Of a stretch of 64,000 nt of DNA, positions 1 to 8,148 are shown piece after piece. A program made the translations under genes and the position numbers. Position 1 is the stretch's first letter; each line of letters begins with the position of its first letter. Source of the stretch: JANNBN01 sp031385545 (lineage in GTDB: Bacteria; Actinomycetota; Acidimicrobiia; Acidimicrobiales; JANYDT01); contig JANNBN010000063.1 in assembly GCA_031385545.1 (NCBI GenBank), positions 1 through 64,000 of the forward strand, read 5' to 3'. The notes below the pieces were generated by a model. That model was given only the letters and a program-made list of their open reading frames with translations, had not been told where the DNA came from and made no database searches.

Positions 1-38
1 GTCAGCACGGCTCGGCGGATCGAAGCCGCCGTCCGTCG

Positions 39-1400
39 GTGACACCTCGGCACGCCGACCACGACGTGGTGGTGATCGGGGCCGGACCTGCGGGCACCAC
101 GGTGGCCGACTCCCTCCAGCGTGCCGGACGTGACGTCCTCGTCCTCGAAGCGGGTGGCCCGAACGATCACCCGGCGTTGAGTTCAGCGAACTTCTTCGAC
201 GCGCGGTCGCGGCCAGAAGCGTGGCGTACCGACGTGTCCGTCCGCCACACGCTGGCGCAGGGTTGGCGCCCCTACCGGCAGGGAAACGGGTTCGGCGGCA
301 GCGCTGCTGTCAACGCCATGGTGTGCATGCCCGGAGATGAATGGGACGACCAGGCCGACCGGTCGACGGCACAAGATCTGATGGCCACTACCAGGCCCTA
401 TCGACCGACCCGAGCCACGCTGGGAACGGCGCTGCTCAGCGCGTGGGGTGGAGAAGCGCAAAACCTCAGCCAGGCGTGCGCGGTCGGTGCCGGGCCACCA
501 CCGCTCTGGACGGATTCAGACGTGACGTTCACCCGCCGCCGTCTGCTCGCCCCGCGCCAGCTTCTGCATTCGACCGAGGTACTCACCATCGAGCCAGGCG
601 CGCCGGCGCAGGTGCACACCTCGGCGGGCACCATCAGCGCAAACACCCTGGTTCTGTGCGCCGGAGCAATCCAGACCGCACGTCTGGTCTCGACGATCGC
701 GCCGGCCGGTTCGGTCGGCGACGCGGTGCAGGATCATCCGGCCATCCGTCTCACGGTCCGGCTCGCCGAGCAAGCGCGATTGAGCGACCCCACACTTCCG
801 GTTGTCTCGTGCACGGCACGGTGGCGTAGCCGTGATAACTCGCCCGGTGACGGTACGGGTGCGATCGACCTGCAGCTGCTTGCTCTTGACGCGACAGGAA
901 CGGGTTCTTCCGACACCGTCCATGGCGTGGTGATGGTTGCCCTGATGGACCCGCTCTCGCGTGGACGACTGTCGTTCGCATCCGACGGCTCGTCGCTGCT
1001 CGACCTCGCGATGCTTGACCACCCCATGGATCGGGCGAGGCTGCGCGAAGGACTGCGCCGACTCATCGACCTGTTGACCTCTCCATCGATGCGGTCGGTA
1101 GCCGAGGAAGTATTCGTCGACGATCACGGAACCCTGCTCAGTACCTTCAGTCATCTGTATACAGATGATCAATTCGCTGATCAGTGGATGATGGAGACGG
1201 CTGGCGACTACAGCCACGTTATTGGGTCATGCCCTGCTGGCCTGGTGACCGGAACGGGCGCCGCGCTGGGTCTGGTCCGTGACACGGAGAACATCTGGGT
1301 GGCCGACGCGTCGTTGTTCACGCGTATTCCGACTGCCAACACCATGGTTCCCACGATGGTGTTGGCGAGGTCGGTGGCCAGACGGATCGGCGGTCGTTAG
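39..1400 (+). CDS. GMC-family FAD-dependent oxidoreductase
   Basis: A 453-residue flavoprotein of the glucose-methanol-choline oxidoreductase family, which oxidises alcohol groups using FAD. The N-terminal Rossmann motif GAGPAG lies at about residues 14-19 and is followed by a VLVLEAGG strand. The FAD-attachment region reads GNGFGGSAAVNAM, the family's GGSS-A-N signature. The C-terminal active site shows HVIGSCPAG and PTANTMVPT, the usual His and Asn positions. At 453 residues it is shorter than typical 500-550 residue members, so the substrate-binding part is reduced. It could be an MftG-like enzyme of the mycofactocin system, but no mft gene is visible. The GTG start sits nine codons before the FAD fold; the frame is open to the window edge, so a slightly earlier start is possible. 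It converges on the next gene with only 16 bp between them. Confidence 0.85.
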   Translation: MTPRHADHDVVVIGAGPAGTTVADSLQRAGRDVLVLEAGGPNDHPALSSANFFDARSRPEAWRTDVSVRHTLAQGWRPYRQGNGFGGSAAVNAMVCMPGDEWDDQADRSTAQDLMATTRPYRPTRATLGTALLSAWGGEAQNLSQACAVGAGPPPLWTDSDVTFTRRRLLAPRQLLHSTEVLTIEPGAPAQVHTSAGTISANTLVLCAGAIQTARLVSTIAPAGSVGDAVQDHPAIRLTVRLAEQARLSDPTLPVVSCTARWRSRDNSPGDGTGAIDLQLLALDATGTGSSDTVHGVVMVALMDPLSRGRLSFASDGSSLLDLAMLDHPMDRARLREGLRRLIDLLTSPSMRSVAEEVFVDDHGTLLSTFSHLYTDDQFADQWMMETAGDYSHVIGSCPAGLVTGTGAALGLVRDTENIWVADASLFTRIPTANTMVPTMVLARSVARRIGGR

Positions 1401-1416
1401 ACCGTTGGTGGGCAGG

Positions 1417-4400
1417 TCAGCCGCGCACCACGGTGACGTCGTCGACCTTGAACGACAGCGTTGCCGACAGACGGATGACCGTGGAAGAGTTGCCAGCAGG
1501 TGGCGTGAACCGCGAGGTCCCCCGATACCATCCGTTACCAACCGACGTGAAGCTGATGATTGATGACGAACCGTTCGAGAACCGCACCTGACCCGAGGGC
1601 AACAGGCTGGAACTCGGTTCCACGTACAGGGTCACCAGGTGCGACGCACCGGCGACGACAGTCGTGGCGTTCATGCTCACTTCACCGGTTCCTGTAATAC
1701 GAAGTGCACGGGATCCGGAAAAGCCGTTCTTCACGTTCTTGACCGAACCGCCGAAGGTCGCTGTCCACTGCTCGGTCCCACCCGACTCGAATGTCCAGCC
1801 GGCAACTTGAACGGGCTGCGGAATGGTCGTTGTCGTGACGGGCGACGTGGTCGTGGTGGTTGCGATCGTCGTGGGTGGTCGAGTGGTGCTGGTCGTCGGC
1901 CCAACAACCGTCGTCGTGGCCACGGTCGTCGGAGCCACGGTCGTCGGAGCCACTGTCGTCGGAGCCACTGTGGTGACGGTCGTTGGGGTGACCGAACCGC
2001 TGAAGACAGCAAAATCATCGATGAGGAAGGCGGAATCAGAGCCGACACCGACCAGCACGCTGACTGTTCCGGCGGGCAGCGTTGCGGTTGCGGCTCCTAA
2101 GAACCAACCATTGGCATCGGCGGTGTACGTCAGCTGAACCGCAGCGCCCACCAGCCCGCCCGAACCGTTGTAGAACTGCAGCTCACCTGCCCGGTAGCTG
2201 GGCGCTGTCGGGTTCTTCATGTACACACGGAAGCTGTATTGCTGGCCAGCGGTCAGACCCGAGAGAACCGTGTACGCCGATGGGCTGGGGGTGGCAGCGC
2301 TGAGCGCCCCTGCTCCGGTGCGTGCACCCGTGGTGGTGTTGCTCACCGGGCCGCCGAACCAGGCATTCCAATTGTCCGTTGTGCCGTTGTCGAACGTCGC
2401 GCCGGCAACCTGCGTACCGCCGCCTGCGACGGTTGTGGTCGGGCCACTCACTGTTGTCGTGGGACCCGTCACCGTTGTCGTTGGGCCCGTCACCGTTGTC
2501 GTCGGACCAGCGCCTGAGGTGCTGATGGTGATGTCGTCCAGGCTGTAGGCCGATGGGCTGCCGTTGACGCCGATCGTCACCAGCGTGGCACCGGCGGGAA
2601 CGGTGAAGCTCAACGTGAATCGCTGCCATCCGTTGACCGACGGAGCGAAAGCCGGAGGTAGGTCCACCCCGATCTGGCCTGCAGCACCGAAAATCTGTAC
2701 AGCGGCCACCAGGCCGGCGAGGTCGTCGCGCTTGGCATACCCGGCAAGCGTGTACGCCGTGCCAGGCGTCAGCCCGTTGACGCCGATGACCGTGGTGGAA
2801 GTGCTGCTGACAGGAGACACCCGCAGCACGCCGGTTCCACCGAGCGCTCCGGTGCTGCTGTAGGCAACGGTTCCGCCATACCACGGACCCCAGCCTTGGG
2901 TCGTGCCGTCTTCGAAGTCCCAGCGGTTGACCACTGTGCCCGTGACGGGAACCGTGGTTGCGACCGTGGTGGGCGGCAGCGTGGTGGCTGGTGGCCCGGC
3001 GGGGTTGATCATCGCGTTGAGGAGGTTGCGCGTCATCTGCTGCGCACGTGCATCGACGCCCCAATTGGCGTTGTCAAGCAGCCATGGCCAGTAGATCGTG
3101 CCGGCGTTGAACACCAACGCACCACTCGGCCGCTGGTAGATGGTGGACTCGTGCAGCGCACCAGCCTGCGGGACGGATGCACTGAGGATCACAGCGTTGG
3201 CCGGCGTCAGACCGTTTGCGAACGTACGATCCCATTCGTATCCAACAGCCTTCGGGATGGTCGCACCATCGGTGAGGCCGGTACCGTTGTAGATCCAGTG
3301 CGAAGCGCCCCGCACGATCCACGCAACGGAGTTGCCGTATGCGAAATCCGATTCGTACATCGAACCGAGCGTGGAGTTCTCGGGCCGGTTTGCCGGGCTC
3401 TGGCGGAATTGCACCGTGGTGGTTGCTCCCTGCACAGGGTCAAGGGCTGCGTCTTTGTAACAGACGATGGTGCGGGCGGCACGGCCGTCGGCAGCGTTCT
3501 CCAAACGGGTCTGCCAGTACATCGAGTTGGCTCCCATGAAGGCTGCGTGCTTGCCCTGGCCGAGCCATGTCTCGAGGTTGTCCCGCATCGACTTGGACCA
3601 GTACTCGTCGTGGAAGGACGACAGGAACGCCTTGTGGTTCGTCATCAGCCCCGGTGTCAACGCGATGTCGGACGACGATGCATACGACACGTCGTACCCC
3701 TCGCGCTCGAGGAATTTCAGCGTGTAGTAGTCGCCATCGAAGAACAACCCGGATCCGTAACCATCTGCGTACGGACGATCGTAGGAAACCTTCTTCGCCC
3801 GGCCGCCGGGTGAATTGTATTCGTACAGACTTTTGCCGCCCCACGCATTGTAAGCCTGCGAGGTCGAGGCTCCGACGACGTACAGGAACGCCGATGTGGA
3901 CGCGTCATTGCGAACCACGAACGGTACGTAGGCCGACGGGACTGCGGTTCCGGCAGGGATGAGTGCAGCGAGATACATGCCGGAGGTCCACGTTGCGCCG
4001 GTCGCCAGCGAGTAGGTCGCCGGCCAATTGGCCGCAACCATGCCGTTAGCGTCGGGTGTGGGGACGGCCCGCTGCGTCCCGACGAGGTTCAACGCGCTGG
4101 CGACTTCGGACGCTTCAGCGCCGCCGTACCAGCCCATCCGGTAGAACCGCATGTCGAAGCGCGCCACCTTCGACGAAACGTGGAAGTTGAGCGCCGATCC
4201 TCGGTTCACCGATTCTGCAGCTGCGTACCCCTCGATCAGACCTGAGCTCGTGGCGTTGGGGAGAACCAGTGCACCGCTGTCAGCCGGTGAATCGTCGGAA
4301 CCGTGACCGATGAAGTTCGTCCGCTTGAGCAGCGCTGCATCAAGTCCATCGACCTTCCACGAATTGGTGCCGGGCTTCTGGTTCTCAAGCACGACGTCAT

Positions 4401-4602
4401 TCGGTGTATCGCCCGATGCGGCCTGGATGGTCACGACACCGACTGCGAGCAGAGACGCGACGATGGAAGCGTGGACACGGAGGGATCTGGTCCGCTTGCG
4501 GGACGGACGATCCGTCGAACGGGTAGCGGCGCGCAAGGACAAGGCGGAGAACTTCACGGCTACCACTGTAAGTGGTAGTGACGAGTTGTTCACCTTGTTC
4601 AC
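1417..4602 (-). CDS. Large secreted protein: N,N-dimethylformamidase-like domain plus three lectin-like modules
   Basis: A 1061-residue protein. Residues 40-63 form a signal or anchor segment after an Arg-rich stretch. Residues about 65-540 resemble the C-terminal domain of the N,N-dimethylformamidase large subunit. Tyr334 (HDEYW), Tyr362 (SMYWQ) and Glu456 (GYEWDR) sit where the Tyr-Tyr-Glu iron ligands of that enzyme would be; this is a motif comparison from memory. Three modules of about 130 residues follow (about 558-695, 732-875, 940-1061), each starting W-x-F-(E/D)-x-G-T and resembling CBM4/9-type galactose-binding folds. They are joined by Pro/Thr repeat linkers. The protein is probably exported and binds glycans, with a hydrolase domain acting on an amide or sugar. 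The start is GTG; a shorter start at the GTG ending at 4555 (MKFSAL) is possible. Confidence 0.8.
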   Translation of the reverse strand: MNKVNNSSLPLTVVAVKFSALSLRAATRSTDRPSRKRTRSLRVHASIVASLLAVGVVTIQAASGDTPNDVVLENQKPGTNSWKVDGLDAALLKRTNFIGHGSDDSPADSGALVLPNATSSGLIEGYAAAESVNRGSALNFHVSSKVARFDMRFYRMGWYGGAEASEVASALNLVGTQRAVPTPDANGMVAANWPATYSLATGATWTSGMYLAALIPAGTAVPSAYVPFVVRNDASTSAFLYVVGASTSQAYNAWGGKSLYEYNSPGGRAKKVSYDRPYADGYGSGLFFDGDYYTLKFLEREGYDVSYASSSDIALTPGLMTNHKAFLSSFHDEYWSKSMRDNLETWLGQGKHAAFMGANSMYWQTRLENAADGRAARTIVCYKDAALDPVQGATTTVQFRQSPANRPENSTLGSMYESDFAYGNSVAWIVRGASHWIYNGTGLTDGATIPKAVGYEWDRTFANGLTPANAVILSASVPQAGALHESTIYQRPSGALVFNAGTIYWPWLLDNANWGVDARAQQMTRNLLNAMINPAGPPATTLPPTTVATTVPVTGTVVNRWDFEDGTTQGWGPWYGGTVAYSSTGALGGTGVLRVSPVSSTSTTVIGVNGLTPGTAYTLAGYAKRDDLAGLVAAVQIFGAAGQIGVDLPPAFAPSVNGWQRFTLSFTVPAGATLVTIGVNGSPSAYSLDDITISTSGAGPTTTVTGPTTTVTGPTTTVSGPTTTVAGGGTQVAGATFDNGTTDNWNAWFGGPVSNTTTGARTGAGALSAATPSPSAYTVLSGLTAGQQYSFRVYMKNPTAPSYRAGELQFYNGSGGLVGAAVQLTYTADANGWFLGAATATLPAGTVSVLVGVGSDSAFLIDDFAVFSGSVTPTTVTTVAPTTVAPTTVAPTTVATTTVVGPTTSTTRPPTTIATTTTTSPVTTTTIPQPVQVAGWTFESGGTEQWTATFGGSVKNVKNGFSGSRALRITGTGEVSMNATTVVAGASHLVTLYVEPSSSLLPSGQVRFSNGSSSIISFTSVGNGWYRGTSRFTPPAGNSSTVIRLSATLSFKVDDVTVVRG
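1919..1975 (-). repeat. 15-bp tandem repeat coding a PTTVA linker
   Basis: Three near-identical 15-bp units (1919-1933, 1934-1948, 1949-1963) and a partial fourth encode repeated Pro-Thr-Thr-Val-Ala between the second and third lectin-like modules. Units differ by single bases. This is an in-frame linker repeat, not an array. Confidence 0.85.
2432..2515 (-). repeat. 21-bp tandem repeat coding a TTTVxGP linker
   Basis: Four 21-bp units (2432-2452, 2453-2473, 2474-2494, 2495-2515) encode the repeated linker Gly-Pro-Thr-Thr-Thr-Val-(Thr/Ser) between the first and second lectin-like modules. Sequence divergence between units is small, suggesting recent expansion. Confidence 0.85.
4560..4578. promoter_or_regulatory. 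8-bp inverted repeat at the 5' end of the secreted-protein gene
   Basis: CTACCACT-GTA-AGTGGTAG is a perfect 8+3+8 inverted repeat. It lies inside the first codons if the GTG at 4602 is the start, or immediately upstream of the alternative GTG at 4557. It could be an operator or an mRNA hairpin over the start region. No regulator is recognisable nearby. Confidence 0.4.
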
Positions 4603-4663
4603 CGAACTTCTTGCTCATTTCACCGTGGTTGATGACACAGGTCGGGACGGCACGACCCAACTG

Positions 4664-5572
4664 CTACTCGGGGTTGCCCAGCATTGAGGTCACCGGGGCG
4701 CAGCCGGCCAAGAGATCATCGACGAGCGGCCCGAGATCGGCAGGGTGGAACGGCTCGCCGCCGGGCTTGACGAACGGACCACGCCGCCAGCCTTCTGCGA
4801 TGCCGAGGATGCCGCCCGAAGCCTCGAACACCCGGCACGTGACATGCGCGGCCTGCGGCGACGCGAGCCAGCACACGATGGGAGATACCCAATGCGGGCC
4901 GCGACGCTCGCGTTCATCATCGGAAACCTCGCCGTTGTTGCCCAACCCCTCTGTCATCCGAGTCAACGCGATCGGCGCGATCGCGTTGGCCGTCACCCCG
5001 TAGCGGGCCAACTCACGCCCGGCGATGATGGTGAATGCTGCGATGCCTGCCTTGGCCGCGCCGTAGTTCGTCTGGCCGACGTTGCCGTAGATGCCGGACA
5101 CCGAGGAGGTGTTGATGATCCGGCCGCTGACCTCGTTGCCAGCCTTGGACTGGTCGCGCCAGTAGGCAGCGGCGTGACGAGACGTGGCGAACGTCCCCTT
5201 GAGGTGCACATCGATGACCGCGTCCCACTCGGCTTCGCTCATGTTGGCCAGCATCCTGTCGCGCAGGATGCCTGCGTTGTTCACCAGGATGTCGAGCCGT
5301 CCGAACGCATCGACCGCTTGATCGATCATGCGCTTGGCGCCTTCGAACGACGAAACGCTGTCGCCGTTCGCGACAGCCTTGCCACCGTTGGCAACGATTT
5401 CGTCGGCTACCTGCTGCGCAGGGGACACATCGGAACCGGTGCCGTCGATGCTGCCGCCGACGTCGTTGACAACCACAGCGGCACCATGTTCGGCCAGCAA
5501 CAGGGCGTGCTCGCGGCCGATGCCGCGCCCTGCCCCGGTGACGATTGCGACCCGACCTTCATTGATTCCCAT
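4664..5572 (-). CDS. Short-chain dehydrogenase/reductase
   Basis: A 302-residue classical SDR that oxidises or reduces a hydroxyl/keto group with NAD(P). The cofactor motif TGAGRGIG is at about residues 12-19, NNAG near 100, the catalytic Ser in NTSSVSGIYG, and the YGAAK Tyr/Lys pair about 13 residues later. An acidic residue (NDVGG) at the end of beta-2 and the insertion after it resemble the hydroxyacyl-CoA dehydrogenase domain of multifunctional enzyme type 2, so a fatty-acyl or steroid-type substrate is plausible. I chose the ATG at 5572 (MGINEGRVAIVTG) because the fold starts there; the frame is open upstream but runs into a repeated intergenic element. It is transcribed away from yceH. 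Confidence 0.88.
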   Translation of the reverse strand: MGINEGRVAIVTGAGRGIGREHALLLAEHGAAVVVNDVGGSIDGTGSDVSPAQQVADEIVANGGKAVANGDSVSSFEGAKRMIDQAVDAFGRLDILVNNAGILRDRMLANMSEAEWDAVIDVHLKGTFATSRHAAAYWRDQSKAGNEVSGRIINTSSVSGIYGNVGQTNYGAAKAGIAAFTIIAGRELARYGVTANAIAPIALTRMTEGLGNNGEVSDDERERRGPHWVSPIVCWLASPQAAHVTCRVFEASGGILGIAEGWRRGPFVKPGGEPFHPADLGPLVDDLLAGCAPVTSMLGNPE

Positions 5573-5597
5573 AGGGCTGGAGGATAACTCGCGCGCA

Positions 5598-5720
5598 ATG
5601 GGGTGCTCCACCTCGGATTCGCTCCGATCCCTCCGCTCACCACTCGGCCGCGCCCCCGCCTGATGGGTTGCTCCACCTCGGACTCGCTGCGATCCCTCCG
5701 CTCACCACTCGGCCGCGCCC
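5598..5720. repeat. Pair of 58-bp intergenic direct repeats
   Basis: Two copies, 5598-5655 and 5663-5720 (offset 65 bp), differ at only about four positions. They fill the gap between the divergent SDR and yceH genes. Both contain the block CTCACCACTCGGCCGCGCCC. No open frame, inverted-repeat ends or known element is recognised; the copies must cover or flank both promoters. Confidence 0.9.
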
Positions 5721-5738
5721 GGGTGGCAAGCTGATCAG

Positions 5739-6596
5739 ATGCAAGTTCCGGGACTCGCCCTCACACCGTTCGCCATTCGTCTCCTCGGTTCCTTGGCCGA
5801 GAAAGAGCTCACCGTTCCAGACACCTATCCAATGACGGTCAACTCGCTGGTCACCGCTGCGAACCAGAGTACAAACCGGTTCCCCGTCTTGGACCTCGCC
5901 GCTGCCGATGTCCTTGCCGGCATCGGCGAGCTGAAGACCGAGCACCGCCTTGTACGCATGTTGCCGAGCGGAGCCGGAAGCAGGGTGGACAAGTACCGGC
6001 ACATTCTTGAGGAACGGCTCGGGCTGTCGCGGCCCGAGAAATCCGTCCTTGTGCTGCTGCTTCTGCGTGGGCCGCAGACCGTGGGTGAGCTGAAAGGCCG
6101 CAGCCAGCGGATGCACGACTTCGCAACGCTCGCCGAGGTCGAGCGGGTCATCGACCGGTTGTGCGACCCGACGCAAACAGCTGATGCATCCGAGCCGACC
6201 GACGCCAGAGAATCTGGGATGTTGCGCACCGCATCGACGCCCGGGGCGGTGCTCGACCTGCCAGAGGGCTATCGGCGCACGTGGCCCGGACCGCTCGTCG
6301 TGCGTCTGCCTCGCCAGCCCGGCCAGCACGAACCCCGGATCATGCACCTGCTCGGCGGGCCGGTCGACGCAGCCACGGTCGCCGTCGAAGGAACGAGCGC
6401 GGTGCGCACCGGTGACGGTTCGGCAACGGCAACATCGAGCAGTACCGCCTCCGCCTTGGCTGATCGTGTGTCGGCGCTCGAGGCGCAGGTCGCCGACTTG
6501 CAGTTGGTTCTGGTGGATCTTGGGCTCTTAGAGCTCAGACCCTCGACCGAACCCGAACGTCCTCACACTCACTCGCCTGACGCTGTTGCCGACTGA
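5739..6596 (+). CDS. yceH: YceH/DUF480 family winged-helix protein
   Basis: A 285-residue member of the YceH (DUF480) family, a conserved protein with two winged-helix domains and no firmly established function. Family hallmarks visible are LGSLAEKELTVPDTYPMT near the N-terminus, NQSTNR at about 43-48, a GSRVDKYRH-like segment, LLLRGPQTVGELKGR at about 106-120, and the closing LVVRLPRQPGQHEPR. The C-terminal 60 residues hold a short coiled-coil segment (ADRVSALEAQVADLQ) typical of the family. A Ser/Thr/Ala-rich insertion (about 146-165) is specific to this copy. The 3' end overlaps the convergent queF by 28 bp. Confidence 0.9.
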   Translation: MQVPGLALTPFAIRLLGSLAEKELTVPDTYPMTVNSLVTAANQSTNRFPVLDLAAADVLAGIGELKTEHRLVRMLPSGAGSRVDKYRHILEERLGLSRPEKSVLVLLLLRGPQTVGELKGRSQRMHDFATLAEVERVIDRLCDPTQTADASEPTDARESGMLRTASTPGAVLDLPEGYRRTWPGPLVVRLPRQPGQHEPRIMHLLGGPVDAATVAVEGTSAVRTGDGSATATSSSTASALADRVSALEAQVADLQLVLVDLGLLELRPSTEPERPHTHSPDAVAD

Positions 6597-6976
6597 ATCT
6601 CTGAGACCGTCTTCACCTCGATGCCGCCACGCTGGCGCTGAGTGAGCGTGACCCGCACCCGGCGGGGAGCGGCAGTCCGCATCACTTCCTCGGCGATCTC
6701 GACCGCCAGCGCTTCTGCGAACACAGCACGGTCACGAAAACCCCACAGATACAGCTTGAGCGACTTGGACTCGATGCACCATGCCAACGGGTCGTATTCG
6801 ATGACGACGTTGGACAGGTCCGGCTGCTGCGTGACGGGACACATCGAGGCCAGTTCGTCGCAGGTCATGGTGACCGACATGAGGTGTTTCGGCGCCGTGA
6901 AGACCTCGACGTGTTCAACAGCGTGGCGGACCGTGCTGCCAAGAATTGTGAGGTGTTCGGTCTGCGTGGGAGTCAC
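6569..6976 (-). CDS. queF: NADPH-dependent 7-cyano-7-deazaguanine reductase
   Basis: A 135-residue type I QueF, which reduces preQ0 to preQ1 in queuosine biosynthesis. The catalytic Cys46 and Asp53 are in CPVTQQPD, and the NADPH-binding signature ESKSLKLYLW is at 69-78. Aligning to Bacillus subtilis QueF by spacing (Cys55, His96, Glu97 from memory) places Ala87 where the conserved His is expected, while Glu88 is kept (VFAE instead of the usual FHE). Length is slightly below the usual 140-165 residues. No other queuosine genes are in the window. The 3' end overlaps yceH. Enzymatic identity is good; full activity is less certain because of the His loss. Confidence 0.85.
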   Translation of the reverse strand: MTPTQTEHLTILGSTVRHAVEHVEVFTAPKHLMSVTMTCDELASMCPVTQQPDLSNVVIEYDPLAWCIESKSLKLYLWGFRDRAVFAEALAVEIAEEVMRTAAPRRVRVTLTQRQRGGIEVKTVSEIQSATASGE

Positions 6977-7020
6977 GCGTCCAAACTACGCCGTGAGAAC
7001 CGTGGGAAGGGTGGGTACTG

Positions 7021-8148
7021 CTAGATCGGCGAGCCGTAGCGGCTGGTCCGGCCCCATTGGCGAACGTGTACCTGTTTGCCGGTCTGGGGCGAGTCGATGA
7101 CGAACTCTCCAGCGCCCAGGTACATCGAAATGTGGCCTGGTCGCCACACGAGATCGCCAGGCAGCAGTTGATCGGGGCCGCGCATTCCGGTTGCGTTGAT
7201 CTGATCTGTCGACGTGCGGGGGATCTTGATGCCGGCGACGGACCACGCATACGACGTGAGGCCCGAGCAGTCGAAGCCGCCGGGCTCGTTACCCGAATAT
7301 CGATAGTTGGTACCGACCTGGGCGAGTGCTGCGTACACGGTGATCATCCGGCGGGGGTCCGCTGCTGCCCACGCTTGCTCAAGCCGGTCGGCCGACAACT
7401 TCGGTAGGCGGGCGACCAGCAGGTCGACCACCGAGCGCCGCGCCGAGTCGTACGTCTTGCCGAGCGGTGCCGAGCCCTCGACTGCGACTGGCACGGCGAC
7501 GGTGGTTGTGTTGCTCTTTTTTGCAGCCTTTTTCAGCGTTGTGGCGCTGGTCGGGATCGATCCGGCCGGGGCTGCGGTGGGGACGGTGACCGGCACTGTC
7601 ACTTCGGTCGGAGGTACCAGCATGCTGACGGGGGCCGAGTTCGCGAACTGACTGGGCTGATCGCCAGTGGCTGCTGCGCTGCGGGTCGGAGGAGGGATGT
7701 ACGGGATGATCGTCGTGTTGGAGGCATTCTCCGACTGCGGTTGCGCGGGGTTGGGCAGCGACGTCGTTGAACCGGCCGTTTCGGCGGCGGAACTGGGGGC
7801 ACCGTTGGTGGGTGCGCCGACCAACGAGCTGACGGACGAGCCGGCCGACGAGTCGATAACCGTGGCCGGCGTTCGGACGGACGCATTCCCCTGTCCACCG
7901 CGGAGCAGGTCAAGTGCAGTTGCGGCTGCCACGGCAAGCGGATCGTTGGTAGCCGCTGCCACTGCCGTGGTGCCAGCACCTGACGACGAAGCGGCGCTGA
8001 TCGGTATCAGCGTGACGGCCGAGACCACCACCAACAGACCACGCGAAACGCGTCGGCCGACACTGAGAAATCTGCCGACAACTCTGCCGCTACGAGCGGG
8101 CCAGTTTCGGTCGCATGGGTTGTGGGTATTGCTGTGGGTACTGGGCAC
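7021..8148 (-). CDS. Secreted NlpC/P60 (C40) cell-wall peptidase
   Basis: A 375-residue exported peptidoglycan hydrolase that probably cleaves stem-peptide bonds. Residues 34-60 are a hydrophobic signal segment after Arg-rich residues. Residues 60-230 are Ser/Thr/Pro/Ala-rich low complexity. The catalytic domain runs from about 270 to 375: Cys294 in FDCSGL, His339 in GHISMYLG, and Asp352 in VIDSPQTG where the third polar residue is usually His, Asn or Gln. The GTG start at 8148 is preceded by a good ribosome site, GAGGAG, about 6 bases upstream. A 408-bp gap with a 15-bp palindrome lies upstream. I see no c-di-AMP riboswitch consensus there. Confidence 0.88.
   Translation of the reverse strand: MPSTHSNTHNPCDRNWPARSGRVVGRFLSVGRRVSRGLLVVVSAVTLIPISAASSSGAGTTAVAAATNDPLAVAAATALDLLRGGQGNASVRTPATVIDSSAGSSVSSLVGAPTNGAPSSAAETAGSTTSLPNPAQPQSENASNTTIIPYIPPPTRSAAATGDQPSQFANSAPVSMLVPPTEVTVPVTVPTAAPAGSIPTSATTLKKAAKKSNTTTVAVPVAVEGSAPLGKTYDSARRSVVDLLVARLPKLSADRLEQAWAAADPRRMITVYAALAQVGTNYRYSGNEPGGFDCSGLTSYAWSVAGIKIPRTSTDQINATGMRGPDQLLPGDLVWRPGHISMYLGAGEFVIDSPQTGKQVHVRQWGRTSRYGSPI

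Noticed and set aside
1919..2515. Possible CRISPR-like repeat array
   Set aside because: Units are 15 and 21 bp, contiguous, in frame and code for protein linkers; there are no spacers.
2183..3064. 293-codon minus-strand frame inside the large secreted protein gene
   Set aside because: It is an out-of-frame shadow rich in Arg, His and Gly, with the real frame having clear repeated modules.
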